Of a stretch of 64,000 nt of DNA, positions 34,246 to 44,752 are shown in pieces. The translations under genes and the position numbers were made by a program. Within the stretch, counting starts at the first letter, position 1; every line of letters begins with the position of its first letter. Location: NCBI RefSeq assembly GCF_021603645.1, contig NZ_BQHJ01000003.1, forward strand, positions 248,001 through 312,000, written 5' to 3'. Below the pieces are notes generated by a model. That model ran no database searches. It worked only from the letters and a program-made list of their open reading frames with translations, and had not been told where the DNA came from. Source of the stretch: Pseudomonas pseudonitroreducens. Its GTDB lineage: Bacteria; Pseudomonadota; Gammaproteobacteria; Pseudomonadales; Pseudomonadaceae.

Positions 34246-36204
34246 TTACAGCTTGAACTGCGCCACCAGCTCTTCCTGGCTGCCGGCCACGCGGCGCAGG
34301 TGTTCGCCGCAGTCGCGGGTGTGCGCGGCGGTCTTGCGGTTTTCCACGGTCATGTCGCTCAGGCGGTGCATGTGCTGGTTCACTTCCTGGGTCGTCGCGG
34401 CCTGCTGTTCGGCGGCGGCAGCGATCTGGAAGGCCATGGCGTGCACACCCTGCAGGGACTCATCGAGCGCGCCGAGGGCTTCCAGCACGGCCTGGGTGTC
34501 GTGCTCCAGGGTGTGGGCCTGTTCGCTGGCACCGTGCATGCTCGACTGTGCCTGGACGGACGAGTCGCCCAGGCTGCCGACGATGGCGACGATCTCGTCG
34601 GTGGCGCTGCGGGTGCGCTGGGCGAGGCTGCGTACCTCGTCGGCGACCACGGCGAAACCACGGCCCGCTTCGCCGGCACGGGCGGCCTCGATAGCAGCAT
34701 TGAGGGCGAGCAGGTTGGTCTGTTCGGCGATCGAGCGGATCACGTCCAGCACGGAGCCGATCTGCTGGCTTTCGCCGGCCAGGGTCTGCACCACGCCGTC
34801 AGCCTGGCGCAGGCCGACCAGCAGTTGGTCCTGACGGCCGATCATGTGCTGCAGGGTGCCCTGCATGGCGACGAAGGCCTGGCGCGCGGCGGCGCTGCCG
34901 TCGGCACTGCGGCTGGCGCTGCCGGCGATTTCCTGCACGGTGGCGGCCATCTGGTCGACGGCACTGACCACCATTTCCAGCGCTTCCTGTTGCTGGTCGA
35001 GGTGATTGCTGGTGCGTCCGGCGGCGTCGAGGATGTCGCCGCTGGCGTCGCCTACCGCTTCGCTGGCCTGGCGCAGGCGCTCGACGACCTGGCGCCAGGC
35101 GCTGGTCATCTCGCGCAGCGCCTGCATCAGGCCACTGCTGGCGCTGGCGTCATCGCTCAAGCGCAGCTCGCCACTGGCCAGGCGCTGGGCCAGCGCCGCC
35201 ATGCTGGCCGGTTCACCGCCCAGCGGGCGCATTACGCTGCGGCTGACCAGCCAGGTGCCGGTGGCCACCCCCACCAGGGTCAGCAGGCCGAGCACGAGGA
35301 TCTGCCACATCAGCTTGCGCACCGGGGCGAAGGCCTGGGCCTGATCCATCTCCGCCACCAGCGCCCAGTGCAGGCCGTCGAGGTTCAGCGGGACGAAGGA
35401 CTTCAGCGCCGGTTCGTTGCTCAGGCCGGCCTCGGTGAGCCGGCCCTGTTCACCGGCCAGGGCTTTGGCGATGGCCTCGCCGGGCATGGGAGCGGGGCTT
35501 TCCTTGTCGCGGCGCACGTGGTGATCAGCGAAGCGCACCGAATCCGAGCGCAGGCTGCCGTCGCCGCCCACCAGGTAGGTTTCCCCGGCTTCGCCCAGGC
35601 CCTGGCGGTTCTGCATCACTTCGTTGATCGCCGCCAGCGGCAGTTCCAGCACCAGCAGCAGTTGCAGCTTGCCGTTGTCCTTGATCGGTGCGGCCAGCCA
35701 TTGCACCGGCTGCTGGTCGTTGGGCGCCTGCTCCAGGTCGCTGATGCTGGCCTTGCCGCTGTCCAGCGCGGTGCGGATGAATTTGCCGAAAGCGGTGTCG
35801 CGCCATTGCGGATCACCGATGTTCTGCTGGTAGTCGACGCCGCGGCCGAGGCTGAACACCACCTTGCCGTCACCGGCCACCAGGCGCAGCTCGCGGTAGC
35901 CGAAGGTCTTGATAAAGTTCTCGAACACCGGGCGGTCGTAGTTGGCGGTGGTGACCAGGGATTCGCTGTCCAGCCCGGCGTAGTTGCTGCCCAGGTTGGT
36001 GGCGAGGCTGCTGAGCTGGTCGTTGCGGGCCTTCCAGGCGTCCATCAACTGCCGCTGCTTGATGCTGGCGACCGCCTCCAGGGCATTCAGGCTTTGTTCT
36101 TCGAGGGCTCGGCTGGCCTGGAGATAGACCACGATGGCCATCACCAGTACGGGGATCAGGCCGACCGAGAGGAAACTCAGAGCAAGTTTGGCGCGCAAGG
36201 GCAT
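34246..36204 (-). CDS. Methyl-accepting chemotaxis protein
   Basis: 652 aa. First membrane helix at residues 7-28, a large periplasmic dCache-like sensor (about 30-280), second helix at about 295-320 ([19 protein letters not shown]), HAMP domain ([10 protein letters not shown]) and a cytoplasmic signalling domain with the near-invariant tip [19 protein letters not shown]. The ligand cannot be told from sequence. The neighbouring D-arginine genes make an amino acid possible but not shown. A single-gene unit with a 333-bp gap to rhlB. Confidence 0.93.
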   Translation of the reverse strand: MPLRAKLALSFLSVGLIPVLVMAIVVYLQASRALEEQSLNALEAVASIKQRQLMDAWKARNDQLSSLATNLGSNYAGLDSESLVTTANYDRPVFENFIKTFGYRELRLVAGDGKVVFSLGRGVDYQQNIGDPQWRDTAFGKFIRTALDSGKASISDLEQAPNDQQPVQWLAAPIKDNGKLQLLLVLELPLAAINEVMQNRQGLGEAGETYLVGGDGSLRSDSVRFADHHVRRDKESPAPMPGEAIAKALAGEQGRLTEAGLSNEPALKSFVPLNLDGLHWALVAEMDQAQAFAPVRKLMWQILVLGLLTLVGVATGTWLVSRSVMRPLGGEPASMAALAQRLASGELRLSDDASASSGLMQALREMTSAWRQVVERLRQASEAVGDASGDILDAAGRTSNHLDQQQEALEMVVSAVDQMAATVQEIAGSASRSADGSAAARQAFVAMQGTLQHMIGRQDQLLVGLRQADGVVQTLAGESQQIGSVLDVIRSIAEQTNLLALNAAIEAARAGEAGRGFAVVADEVRSLAQRTRSATDEIVAIVGSLGDSSVQAQSSMHGASEQAHTLEHDTQAVLEALGALDESLQGVHAMAFQIAAAAEQQAATTQEVNQHMHRLSDMTVENRKTAAHTRDCGEHLRRVAGSQEELVAQFKL

Positions 36205-36537
36205 GGGAGGATTCCGACGAGTTCTTGGAATTGTTCTCGCGTGCTTTGCAAGAAGCGTGCGAATTTTTTTACGTCTGTAAATAAAACTGAGCAGAAATGG
36301 CCGGGGCGGGGCTGATTTCGTGACAGGGATGGCGCGGTGCCATTGTTTGCGGGGAATCCCGTACGGTCGTCCCAGCGGGTCCGGCGGGAAAAACGCGAGG
36401 CTCTGGCGCGGGGACCGGCGTGTGTTTCAGCAGAGGAGAGGAGGAGGCGTCACCGGACGTAACGCCGATGGAAACAAAAAAGGCGAAGCCGGGTGGCTTC
36501 GCCTTGTTTTGGAGCAGAAAGCTGGTGCAGTACTCGA
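36205..36537. other. Intergenic region between the chemoreceptor and rhlB
   Basis: 333 bp. Contains the rhlB terminator at 36474-36510 and the chemoreceptor promoter near 36205-36300, where the DNA is AT-richer. Nothing else was seen. Confidence 0.5.
36474..36510 (-). terminator. Intrinsic terminator of rhlB
   Basis: GGCGAAGCC-gggt-GGCTTCGCC flanked by A-rich and T-rich runs; on the minus strand it ends in TTTTTTGTTT. The flanks suit bidirectional use. Confidence 0.88.
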
Positions 36538-38097
36538 TCAGTGCTTGCGCGGAACCGGCTTGAGCAGCTCGGTGGGCGGCATTTCGCAGTTGATCTTGCG
36601 GCCCAGCAGCTCCTCGATCGGCGGCAGGGCGAAGGCATCGTCCTCGCCGGCGAAGCTGATCGAGGTACCGGTGCTGCCGGCGCGGCCGGTACGGCCGATG
36701 CGGTGCACGTAGTCGTCCGGGTCTTCGGGCAGGGTGAAGTTGATCACGTGGCTGATGCCGTCGACGTGGATGCCGCGGCCGGCGACGTCGGTGGCCACCA
36801 GGACGCGGATCTTGCCCTCGCGGAAGCCTTCCAGGACCTTGATGCGCTTGTGCTGCGGCACGTCGCCGGACATCTGGGCGGCGCTGATGCCGTCCTTGGT
36901 CAGGCGTTCCTCGATGCGGCGCACCTCGTCCTTGCGGTTGGCGAAGACCATCACGCGGGTCCAGTCGTTCTGCGCGATCAGGTTGTACAGCAGCTTGTAC
37001 TTGTCGCTGCCGGCAACGGCATAGACGTGCTGCTCGACGGTATCGCTGGCGACGTTCTCCGGCTCGATCTCGACGATGGCCGGGTCGACGGTCCACTGCT
37101 TGGCCAGGTTCATCACGTCGTCGGTGAAGGTGGCGGAGAACAGCAGGGTCTGGCGTTCGCCCTTGTACGGAGTCTGGCGGATGATCTGACGAACCTGCGG
37201 GATGAAGCCCATGTCGAGCATGCGGTCGGCTTCGTCGAGCACCATCACCTCGACCATGTCCAGGTGCACTTCGCCGCGCTGGTTGAAGTCCAGCAGGCGG
37301 CCCGGAGTAGCGACCAGGATGTCGCAGAAGCGCGATTCCAGGGTCTTGAGCTGTTTGTCGAAGTCCATGCCACCGACGAAGCTCATCACGTTCAGGCCGG
37401 TGTACTTGGCCAGGCCGAGCGCGTCGTTGGCGATCTGCACCACCAGCTCGCGGGTCGGCGCGATGATCAGCGCGCGGGGCTCGCCCATGTAGCGCTCTTT
37501 CGGCGGCGGGGTCTGCAGCAGCTGGGTGATGATCGAAATGAGGAACGCAGCGGTCTTGCCGGTGCCGGTCTGGGCGCGACCGATGGCATCCTGGCCGCGC
37601 AGGGTGAAGCCCAGTACCTGCGCCTGGATCGGTGTGCAGTAGGGGAAGCCCAGGTCATGGATGGCGTGCATCAGACGCGGGTCGAGGTTGAAGTCGTGGA
37701 AACGGGTCTTGCCTTCGGCTGGCTCGACCACGAAGTCTTCCAGCTTCCAGTTGTCGACCACCGGCGGGCGCGGCTTGCGTTCGCGGCGGGGGCGGTCGGC
37801 CCTGGGCTCGCGGGGCTTGTCGGCGCCTTCAGTCTTTGCCGGCTCGGCCTTGGCTGCCTGGTCGCGTTTTTCGCCACGTTCACCTTTGTCGGAACGCTCG
37901 GCGCGGGGTTTGTCGCTCTTCGGGCCGCGGGCCGGTTTCTCGGCGGAGTCGCCTTCGGGGCGCGGGTTGCGCGGTTTGCGCGGGCGTTTCTCGCCGCTCT
38001 GGGCGGGCTTTTCTGCGGCGGGAGCGGGGGCCGCTGGCGTGGCTACGGGTTGCTCGCCGTCGCCCTTGCTGAAGATTTTCTTGAGTGCTTTAAGCAC
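36538..38097 (-). CDS. rhlB: DEAD-box ATP-dependent RNA helicase (RhlB type)
   Basis: 519 aa from GTG 38097 ([16 protein letters not shown]). A low-complexity, charged N-terminus of about 125 residues (Lys/Arg/Pro/Glu/Ala) precedes the two RecA domains: [47 protein letters not shown] and [10 protein letters not shown]. RhlB unwinds RNA and associates with RNase E in E. coli; the long basic tail probably adds RNA binding. The GTG start was preferred over ATG 38175, which has no family support. From memory, P. aeruginosa has the same gene beside dauB. Confidence 0.92.
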   Translation of the reverse strand: MLKALKKIFSKGDGEQPVATPAAPAPAAEKPAQSGEKRPRKPRNPRPEGDSAEKPARGPKSDKPRAERSDKGERGEKRDQAAKAEPAKTEGADKPREPRADRPRRERKPRPPVVDNWKLEDFVVEPAEGKTRFHDFNLDPRLMHAIHDLGFPYCTPIQAQVLGFTLRGQDAIGRAQTGTGKTAAFLISIITQLLQTPPPKERYMGEPRALIIAPTRELVVQIANDALGLAKYTGLNVMSFVGGMDFDKQLKTLESRFCDILVATPGRLLDFNQRGEVHLDMVEVMVLDEADRMLDMGFIPQVRQIIRQTPYKGERQTLLFSATFTDDVMNLAKQWTVDPAIVEIEPENVASDTVEQHVYAVAGSDKYKLLYNLIAQNDWTRVMVFANRKDEVRRIEERLTKDGISAAQMSGDVPQHKRIKVLEGFREGKIRVLVATDVAGRGIHVDGISHVINFTLPEDPDDYVHRIGRTGRAGSTGTSISFAGEDDAFALPPIEELLGRKINCEMPPTELLKPVPRKH

Positions 38098-38193
38098 GGC
38101 TGTCTCGTGTTGGTTAAGGAATGAACGGCCGCCAGTGTAATGCAAGATGCCCGCAGGGCGAAGTGCCAGGGGCATCTTGCCTATTGACTTGGC

Positions 38194-39351
38194 TTACGGA
38201 AGGCTCTCCAGCAGCAGCCGGCGGACGTTGCCGCCTATGATTGCGGCGATGTCCTGGTCGCTGAAACCGGCCTTCGCCAGGCCCTGGGTCAGCTGTGCCA
38301 GGCCGGTGGTGTCGAAGGGCGCGTTCACCGCGCCGTCAAAATCAGAGCCCAGCGCGACGTGCTCGACACCTACTTTATCGGCCGCGTAGCGCATCGCCTT
38401 GACGATGGCCTCCACGGACGTCTCGCAGACCGCGCCATCCCAATAGCCTATGCCGATGACCCCGCCGGTGTTGGCGATGCCGCGCAGGTGCGCGTCGGTC
38501 AGGTTGCGCGGGCCGGGACAGGTGCCTGCGACACCGGTGTGGGAGACGATCAGCGGGCGCTTGGCGATGGCCAGCACGTCGTCGATCAGCGGACGCGAGG
38601 CGTGGGCCAGGTCGATCAGCATTTTCTTTTCTTCCAGGCGCGGGACGACCTGGCGGCCGAACTCGGTCAGCCCGCCTTTCTTCAGGCCGTGGGCGGAGCC
38701 GCCGACTTCGTTATCGAAGAAGTGGGTCAGGCCCATGATGCGGAAACCCGCGTCGTACATGCGGTCGATGTTCTCCAGCTTGCCTTCCAGCGGGTGCAGG
38801 CCTTCAGTGGCGAGCACGCCGGCGACGCGCTTGGGGTCCTGCTGCCAGGCAGCGAGGTAGCGGGTCAGGTCGTCGCGGCTACGGATCAGGGTGAGCTTGC
38901 CCTGGCTGTCGGCGGCGGCCTTGTCGAGAAGTTCGCCCTGGTACAGGGCGCGCTCGAGCAGGCTGTTCCAGGTGCGTGCCGGCCAGCGCTGGGCGATGAC
39001 CAGCGGGGTGATATTGTCGCTGTCGGCGCTGTTGCTCTCGTAGTTCAGGCCGCGCGGGGTCTTGGTGACGGTGGAGAACACCTGCAGGCCGACATGGCCT
39101 TCGAGCAGGCGCGGCAGGTCGGTATGGCCGTGGTCGTGGCGGTCGAGCAGGTTGCGGTCCCAGAGCAGGGCATCGTCGTGCAGGTCGGCGACGAACAGCG
39201 TCTGGTGCAGCGCCTGGGCCTGCGGCGAAGCGGGGTAGGGCGGCGGGCTGGCCACGGTGTTCATCTTCCGGTCCATGTAGCCCGGCAGGTTGAAGAAGAT
39301 CCCCAGGCCAACGGCCAGCAGGATGAACAGGACGATCAGCAGTTTGCGCAT
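38194..39351 (-). CDS. Membrane dipeptidase, peptidase family M19
   Basis: 385 aa. N-terminal membrane anchor or uncleaved signal (residues 3-22, KLLIVLFILLAVGLGIFFNL). M19 motifs: metal ligands HDD in FVADLHDDALLW, ATEGLHPLEG, GLTHFFDNEVGGSAHG, DLAHASRP, VSHTGV and LGSDFDG. The family consists of zinc dipeptidases (renal dipeptidase type). The location is probably the periplasmic face of the inner membrane. A single gene; its substrate is unknown. Confidence 0.9.
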   Translation of the reverse strand: MRKLLIVLFILLAVGLGIFFNLPGYMDRKMNTVASPPPYPASPQAQALHQTLFVADLHDDALLWDRNLLDRHDHGHTDLPRLLEGHVGLQVFSTVTKTPRGLNYESNSADSDNITPLVIAQRWPARTWNSLLERALYQGELLDKAAADSQGKLTLIRSRDDLTRYLAAWQQDPKRVAGVLATEGLHPLEGKLENIDRMYDAGFRIMGLTHFFDNEVGGSAHGLKKGGLTEFGRQVVPRLEEKKMLIDLAHASRPLIDDVLAIAKRPLIVSHTGVAGTCPGPRNLTDAHLRGIANTGGVIGIGYWDGAVCETSVEAIVKAMRYAADKVGVEHVALGSDFDGAVNAPFDTTGLAQLTQGLAKAGFSDQDIAAIIGGNVRRLLLESLP

Positions 39352-39425
39352 GTCAGCTTCCCAGCTTTGTTGTTATTGGTGTTTTCGCTGGGGGAATCTA
39401 ACAGACGGGCCAGTGCGGTGGGAGG

Positions 39426-40364
39426 TCAGCCGCAGAGGCAGTTGCGGCCCTTCTGCTTGGCCTGGTAGAGGGCGCCGTCGGCACGCAGGATCAGGCTCGG
39501 CAGGTTTTCCTGGATATCCATCTCGGCCAGACCCAGGGACACGGTGACGCCCGGCAGGATGCCGACGGGCGAATAGAAGGAGGCGACGTGCTCCAGGCTC
39601 TGGCGCAGGCGGTTGCCGATGCGCCGGGCTTCGTCGATGGCGATTTCCGGCAGGAGGATGACGAACTCCTCGCCGCCGTAGCGCGCCATACTGTCCTTGG
39701 GCCGCAACTGGCTGCGCAGGGTGTGGGCGACCAGGCAGAGCGCATAGTCGCCAGCCAGGTGGCCGTGTTCGTCGTTGTAGTTCTTGAAGTGGTCGACATC
39801 GAGCATGAGCATGCACATGGGCTGTTCGTTGAACGCGCAGCGCGTGCTTTCGCGGTCGTAGATGTGCTCCAGCCAGCGCCGGTTGAACAGCCCGGTGAGG
39901 GTGTCGATGTTGGCGTTCTGCTCGGTGTCGAGAATGATCCGGTTGCCTTCGCGAACGCGCTCGCAGAGTACCGAGAGGAGGTTCTGCATGACCTGCGGGG
40001 AGTGCTCGAACAGGCCGATCAGCGCCTCGCGATGCAGGCGCAGCACGGTGGTCGGTTCGCTGGCGACGACGTAGGCCGAAGGGTGGTCGCTGTCGATGAA
40101 GCTGATCTCGCCGGCACAGTCGCCCGGATGCAGGGTGCTCACCGGCTGGTTGTCCAGAGAGCCCAGGTACACCGTCAGGTGCCCGGAGAGAACCATATAG
40201 AGGAAGTGATTGCGGTTGAATGGCGACAGCAGGATTTCGCCGCGCTCCAGTTCACAGGCGCGGAAATCCTTCAGCAATTGCTGCAGGTGACCCGCGGCCA
40301 CATTCTGGAACAGGCGCAGGTGCTGGAGTTGGCGTATGTCCTCGTTCCACTGCGCGGCTTTCAT
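39426..40364 (-). CDS. Diguanylate cyclase with cyclic-nucleotide-binding-type domain
   Basis: 312 aa. An N-terminal cNMP/Crp-like sensor domain (about residues 15-135: FQNVAAGHLQQLL, GEILLSPFN, PGDCAGEISFID) leads into a GGDEF domain (about 150-310) with active-site YGGEEF. An inhibitory I-site RPKD lies five residues before the GGEEF motif, so product inhibition by c-di-GMP is likely. No membrane segment. ATG 40364 was chosen, though its ribosome site is weak; an upstream in-frame ATG at 40442 adds 26 residues without a better one. The product c-di-GMP would feed receptors such as Alg44. Confidence 0.9.
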   Translation of the reverse strand: MKAAQWNEDIRQLQHLRLFQNVAAGHLQQLLKDFRACELERGEILLSPFNRNHFLYMVLSGHLTVYLGSLDNQPVSTLHPGDCAGEISFIDSDHPSAYVVASEPTTVLRLHREALIGLFEHSPQVMQNLLSVLCERVREGNRIILDTEQNANIDTLTGLFNRRWLEHIYDRESTRCAFNEQPMCMLMLDVDHFKNYNDEHGHLAGDYALCLVAHTLRSQLRPKDSMARYGGEEFVILLPEIAIDEARRIGNRLRQSLEHVASFYSPVGILPGVTVSLGLAEMDIQENLPSLILRADGALYQAKQKGRNCLCG

Positions 40365-40515
40365 GGCGCAGCGGAAGTCGGATGGCGGCTGATGATGTGC
40401 ACGACTGACTCTCCCTGTAGTCCTCTTCGCACATTGAGCCATCAGTATTAGTCAGATTTGAGTACTGGCAATTCGCAGCCAGACCCGGCCGACCGGCGGT
40501 CGGCCGGGTGTTTCA

Positions 40516-42408
40516 TCAGCTTTCCAGCAGCTCCACGTGCACGGCATAACCTCCCAGGCGGTCGGCCAGTGCGGCGCGTGAGTCTAGGTCGAGGCCGCCA
40601 ACGAAGACACGTGCTTTCTGCCCATGACGGTCATCGGCGATCACCTCGACACGCGGGGGCGGGGCGAGGTGCCGGGTTTCGTCCTCGAGCACGCGACGAA
40701 TGGCATCCAGGCGCAGAGCCGGCTTGAAGGTCTTGCCCACCGCGGTGACCGGGATGGCGTCCAGCAGCCAGGCGTCCTTGGGGACCGCCGCGCGCTCGGG
40801 AATGTGCCGGGCGGCGTGTTCCAGCAGCTCCGCCTCGCTCGCCCGCATGCCCGGTTTGAGCTGGATGTACACCACGGGCAGCTCGCCGGCTTTCAGGCAG
40901 GGTTTGCCCACGGCGGCGGCCATGGCCACGGCGGGATGGCGGTGCAGGGCTTCCTCGATCATCTGCGGATCGATGTTGTGGCCGCCACGGATGATCAGGT
41001 CCTTGCTGCGGCCGGTGAGCCAGATGTAGCCGTCGGCGTCGATGCGGCCCAGGTCGCCGGTGTTGAACCAGTCGCCGTCGACCCAGATGTCCTTGTTCTT
41101 GCTGGCTTGCAGGTAGCCCTTGAATACGGTGGGGCCGCGCAGGCAGATGTTGCCGATTTCATCCACGGCGGCGTCGCGCAGGTACTGGCCGTCACCGTCG
41201 AGGATCACCGATTTCAGCTCGCAGTAGGGCAGGCGCAGGCCGATGGAACCGGGCCTGCGTTCACCGCCGCGCGGGTTGCAGCTGGTGCCGCAGGTGCCTT
41301 CGGTCATGCCATAGCCTTCGATGACTTTCAGGCCCGTCTTCGCCTCGAACTGGCGAATCAGCTCCACCGGCATGGGCGCGGCGCCGCACAGGGCGAAGCG
41401 CAGGCTGGAGAGGTCACGGCCTTCGCTGGGTACCTGCAGCAGGGCGGCATAGATGGTCGGCACGCCGCTGAAGCTGGTGACCTTGTAGCGCTCCACCAGC
41501 TTCCAGAAGTCCTGGATCAGGGTGGGATTGCGGTAGCCCTGGGGGCCGGCCAGCAGCACTTCGCCACCGCGCATGAACGGTGCCAGGCCGCTGACCATCA
41601 CGCCGTTGACGTGGAACAGTGGCAGGCCGCAGAGCAGCACGTCGTGGCCGTCATAATCGGAATTCAGGCCCATGATCTCGGCCATCGCCACTTCGTTGAA
41701 ATGGCTGTGCGGTGCGAGCTTGGGCGTGCCGGTGGTGCCGCCGGTGTGGAAATACGAGGCAACGTCGTCCGGGGCGATCACGCGGCCGCTTTCCAGGTGA
41801 TCGTCCGGGCACTGGGCGAGCAGTTCGTCGAAGTCCAGCACGCCGTCCGGCAGGGCACCGCGCGCTGATCTGATCGCCGAACGCTGTGGCTCGGGCAGCA
41901 GGTTGGCGATATCGACGGTGACGATGGCGTTGAGCTCGGGCAGGTGGTCGCGCAGGGCGGCCACCTTGTCCCAGAGGTCGGTGCCGGGGAAGGGTGCCAG
42001 GGTAACCAGCACGCGGGAGTTGGCGGCGCGCACCAGTTCGGCGATGTGTTCGGGGTCGAGCAGCGGGTTGATCGCGTTGACGATCCCCGCTGCCTCGCCA
42101 CCCCAGATCACGTAGTGGGTCTGCGGCAGGTTGGGCAGCAGGAACGACACCGAGGTGTCCGGCCGCACGCCGAGGCGATGGAAGGCGTTCGCCGCCTGGG
42201 TGACGCGGGCGAACAACTGCTCGTAGCTGACCTTGAGCGGCTCTTCGTCCGCCGAGCCCTGCAGCAGGAAGGTCAGGGCGGTGGACGGGCCGAACTGCCG
42301 GGCGGAACGGCGCAGCAGTTCATAGGTGTTGGGCGGCAGGTCGCGGTCTTGCAACGGGACCTGTTCCAGGGCTTCGACATCACGCAGGCTGCTGATCGGG
42401 GCGTTCAT
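40516..42408 (-). CDS. Acyl-CoA synthetase (AMP-binding enzyme)
   Basis: 630 aa ANL-superfamily ligase. Motifs: ATP loop YFHTGGTTGTPK (about residue 217), CGLPLFHVNG, GYGMTEGTCG, TGDLGRIDADGYIWLTGRSKDLIIRGGHNI and the late catalytic lysine region TAVGKTFKPALR. It activates a carboxylic acid to its CoA thioester; the chain length cannot be told. Start 42408 has GGAGAA upstream. The C-terminus carries about 60 extra residues past the usual end. It follows the carboxylesterase gene by 31 bp on the same strand, suggesting an operon that releases and then activates an acid. Confidence 0.9.
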   Translation of the reverse strand: MNAPISSLRDVEALEQVPLQDRDLPPNTYELLRRSARQFGPSTALTFLLQGSADEEPLKVSYEQLFARVTQAANAFHRLGVRPDTSVSFLLPNLPQTHYVIWGGEAAGIVNAINPLLDPEHIAELVRAANSRVLVTLAPFPGTDLWDKVAALRDHLPELNAIVTVDIANLLPEPQRSAIRSARGALPDGVLDFDELLAQCPDDHLESGRVIAPDDVASYFHTGGTTGTPKLAPHSHFNEVAMAEIMGLNSDYDGHDVLLCGLPLFHVNGVMVSGLAPFMRGGEVLLAGPQGYRNPTLIQDFWKLVERYKVTSFSGVPTIYAALLQVPSEGRDLSSLRFALCGAAPMPVELIRQFEAKTGLKVIEGYGMTEGTCGTSCNPRGGERRPGSIGLRLPYCELKSVILDGDGQYLRDAAVDEIGNICLRGPTVFKGYLQASKNKDIWVDGDWFNTGDLGRIDADGYIWLTGRSKDLIIRGGHNIDPQMIEEALHRHPAVAMAAAVGKPCLKAGELPVVYIQLKPGMRASEAELLEHAARHIPERAAVPKDAWLLDAIPVTAVGKTFKPALRLDAIRRVLEDETRHLAPPPRVEVIADDRHGQKARVFVGGLDLDSRAALADRLGGYAVHVELLES

Positions 42409-42439
42409 GCTTCTTCTTGTTCTCCGCAGGGTCAGGGGA

Positions 42440-43324
<885 letters not shown>

Positions 43325-43606
43325 CGCCACGAAAGCCTTGGGCTGCTTCAGGGCCCGTCGTGCCGGCTGCGGTCAACAGTCGGTGCGGCGGGCCTTCGCC
43401 TTCACGCAATGATCCCTTGATGACCCGTTCCAGCGCGCAAGACCTGCGCGCTCGAAGGTGTGTTCGCGGCTCGGCGAAGGATTTTTCGCAGGCCGTCTAG
43501 ACTCACTTTCAGGTCTCCATCCCGTTTGTTGTCTTGCTGGTGCCTCACGAGGGTACGGCGGTGGAACCGGGACTCCAAAACACTAAAAAAGCAACGGAGA
43601 AGATCG

Positions 43607-44635
43607 ATGAAGATGGTGAAATCCACCCTGGCAGTGCTGACCACCGCCGCCGTGTTCGGCATCAGTGGGCTCGCCCATGCCGGCGCGACCCTGGATGCTG
43701 TGAAGAAGAAAGGCTACGTGCAGTGCGGTATCAGTGACGGTCTTCCCGGCTTCTCGTATGCCGACGCCAAGGGCCAGTACAAGGGCATCGACGTGGATGT
43801 CTGCCGCGCCGTGGCGGCGGCCGTGTTCGGCGACGCCAGCAAGGTCAAGTACAGCCCGCTGACCGCCAAGGAGCGCTTCACCGCGTTGCAGTCCGGCGAG
43901 ATCGACATTCTTTCGCGCAACACCACCTGGACCAGTTCCCGCGACAGCGCCATGGGCCTGAACTTCGTCGGCGTGACCTACTACGACGGCCAGGGCTTCC
44001 TGGTGAACAAGAAGCTTGGCGTTTCCAGCGCCAAGGAACTCGACGGCGCCACCGTGTGCATCCAGGCCGGCACCACCACCGAGCTCAACCTGTCCGACTA
44101 CTTCCGCTCCAACAATCTCAAGTACACCCCCATCACCTACGACACCTCCGACGAGAGCGCCAAGTCCCTGGAGTCCGGCCGTTGCGACGTGCTGACCTCC
44201 GACCAGTCGCAGCTCTACGCCCAGCGCATCAAGCTGGCAGCGCCGGACGACTACGTGGTGCTGCCCGAAGTGATCTCCAAGGAGCCCCTCGGCCCGGCCG
44301 TGCGTCAGGGTGATGAGGAATGGTTCGACATCGCCCGCTGGACGCTCTTCGCAATGCTCAACGCCGAGGAACTGGGCATCAACTCGAAGAACGTCGAGGA
44401 ACAGGCCAAGAGCACCAAGAACCCGGACGTCGCGCGTCTGCTCGGCGCCGAAGGTGACTACGGCAAGGACCTCAAGCTGCCCAAGGACTGGGCAGTGCAG
44501 ATCGTCAAGCAAGTGGGTAACTACGGCGAGATCTTCGACCGCAACGTCGGCGACGGCAGCGAGCTGAAGATCAAGCGTGGCCTCAACGCCCAGTGGAACA
44601 AGGGTGGTCTGCAGTACGCACCGCCGGTGCGCTGA
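43607..44635 (+). CDS. aapJ: General L-amino-acid ABC transporter, periplasmic binding protein AapJ
   Basis: 342 aa type-3 binding protein with a signal peptide at residues 1-23 (LAVLTTAAVFGISGLAHA) and the AapJ/BztA start GATLDAVKKKGYVQCGISDG. The family start and FSRNTTWTSSRD-type region (LSRNTTWTSSRDSAMGLNF) identify a broad-specificity L-amino acid (Glu/Asp/Gln/Asn) system. ATG 43607 follows CGGAGAAG. A GC hairpin 11 bp after the stop separates it from the permeases, which fits the usual excess of binding protein. Confidence 0.93.
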   Translation: MKMVKSTLAVLTTAAVFGISGLAHAGATLDAVKKKGYVQCGISDGLPGFSYADAKGQYKGIDVDVCRAVAAAVFGDASKVKYSPLTAKERFTALQSGEIDILSRNTTWTSSRDSAMGLNFVGVTYYDGQGFLVNKKLGVSSAKELDGATVCIQAGTTTELNLSDYFRSNNLKYTPITYDTSDESAKSLESGRCDVLTSDQSQLYAQRIKLAAPDDYVVLPEVISKEPLGPAVRQGDEEWFDIARWTLFAMLNAEELGINSKNVEEQAKSTKNPDVARLLGAEGDYGKDLKLPKDWAVQIVKQVGNYGEIFDRNVGDGSELKIKRGLNAQWNKGGLQYAPPVR

Positions 44636-44645
44636 CCTGACCCGC

Positions 44646-44672
44646 TCCGGCGCCCGGAGTCTGGGCGCCGGA
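44646..44672 (+). other. Hairpin between aapJ and aapQ
   Basis: TCCGGCGCCC-ggagtct-GGGCGCCGGA, 10-bp perfect stem, followed by CTGTTTCG. Probably protects the aapJ message end or partly terminates, giving more binding protein than permease. Confidence 0.7.
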
Positions 44673-44752
44673 CTGTTTCGAACGACGTGAAGCCCAGCGG
44701 GCGGTCGCGGGCGTAGCCCGTGCCCGGCCGCCGGGTTTGCGAGAGGGCTTAC

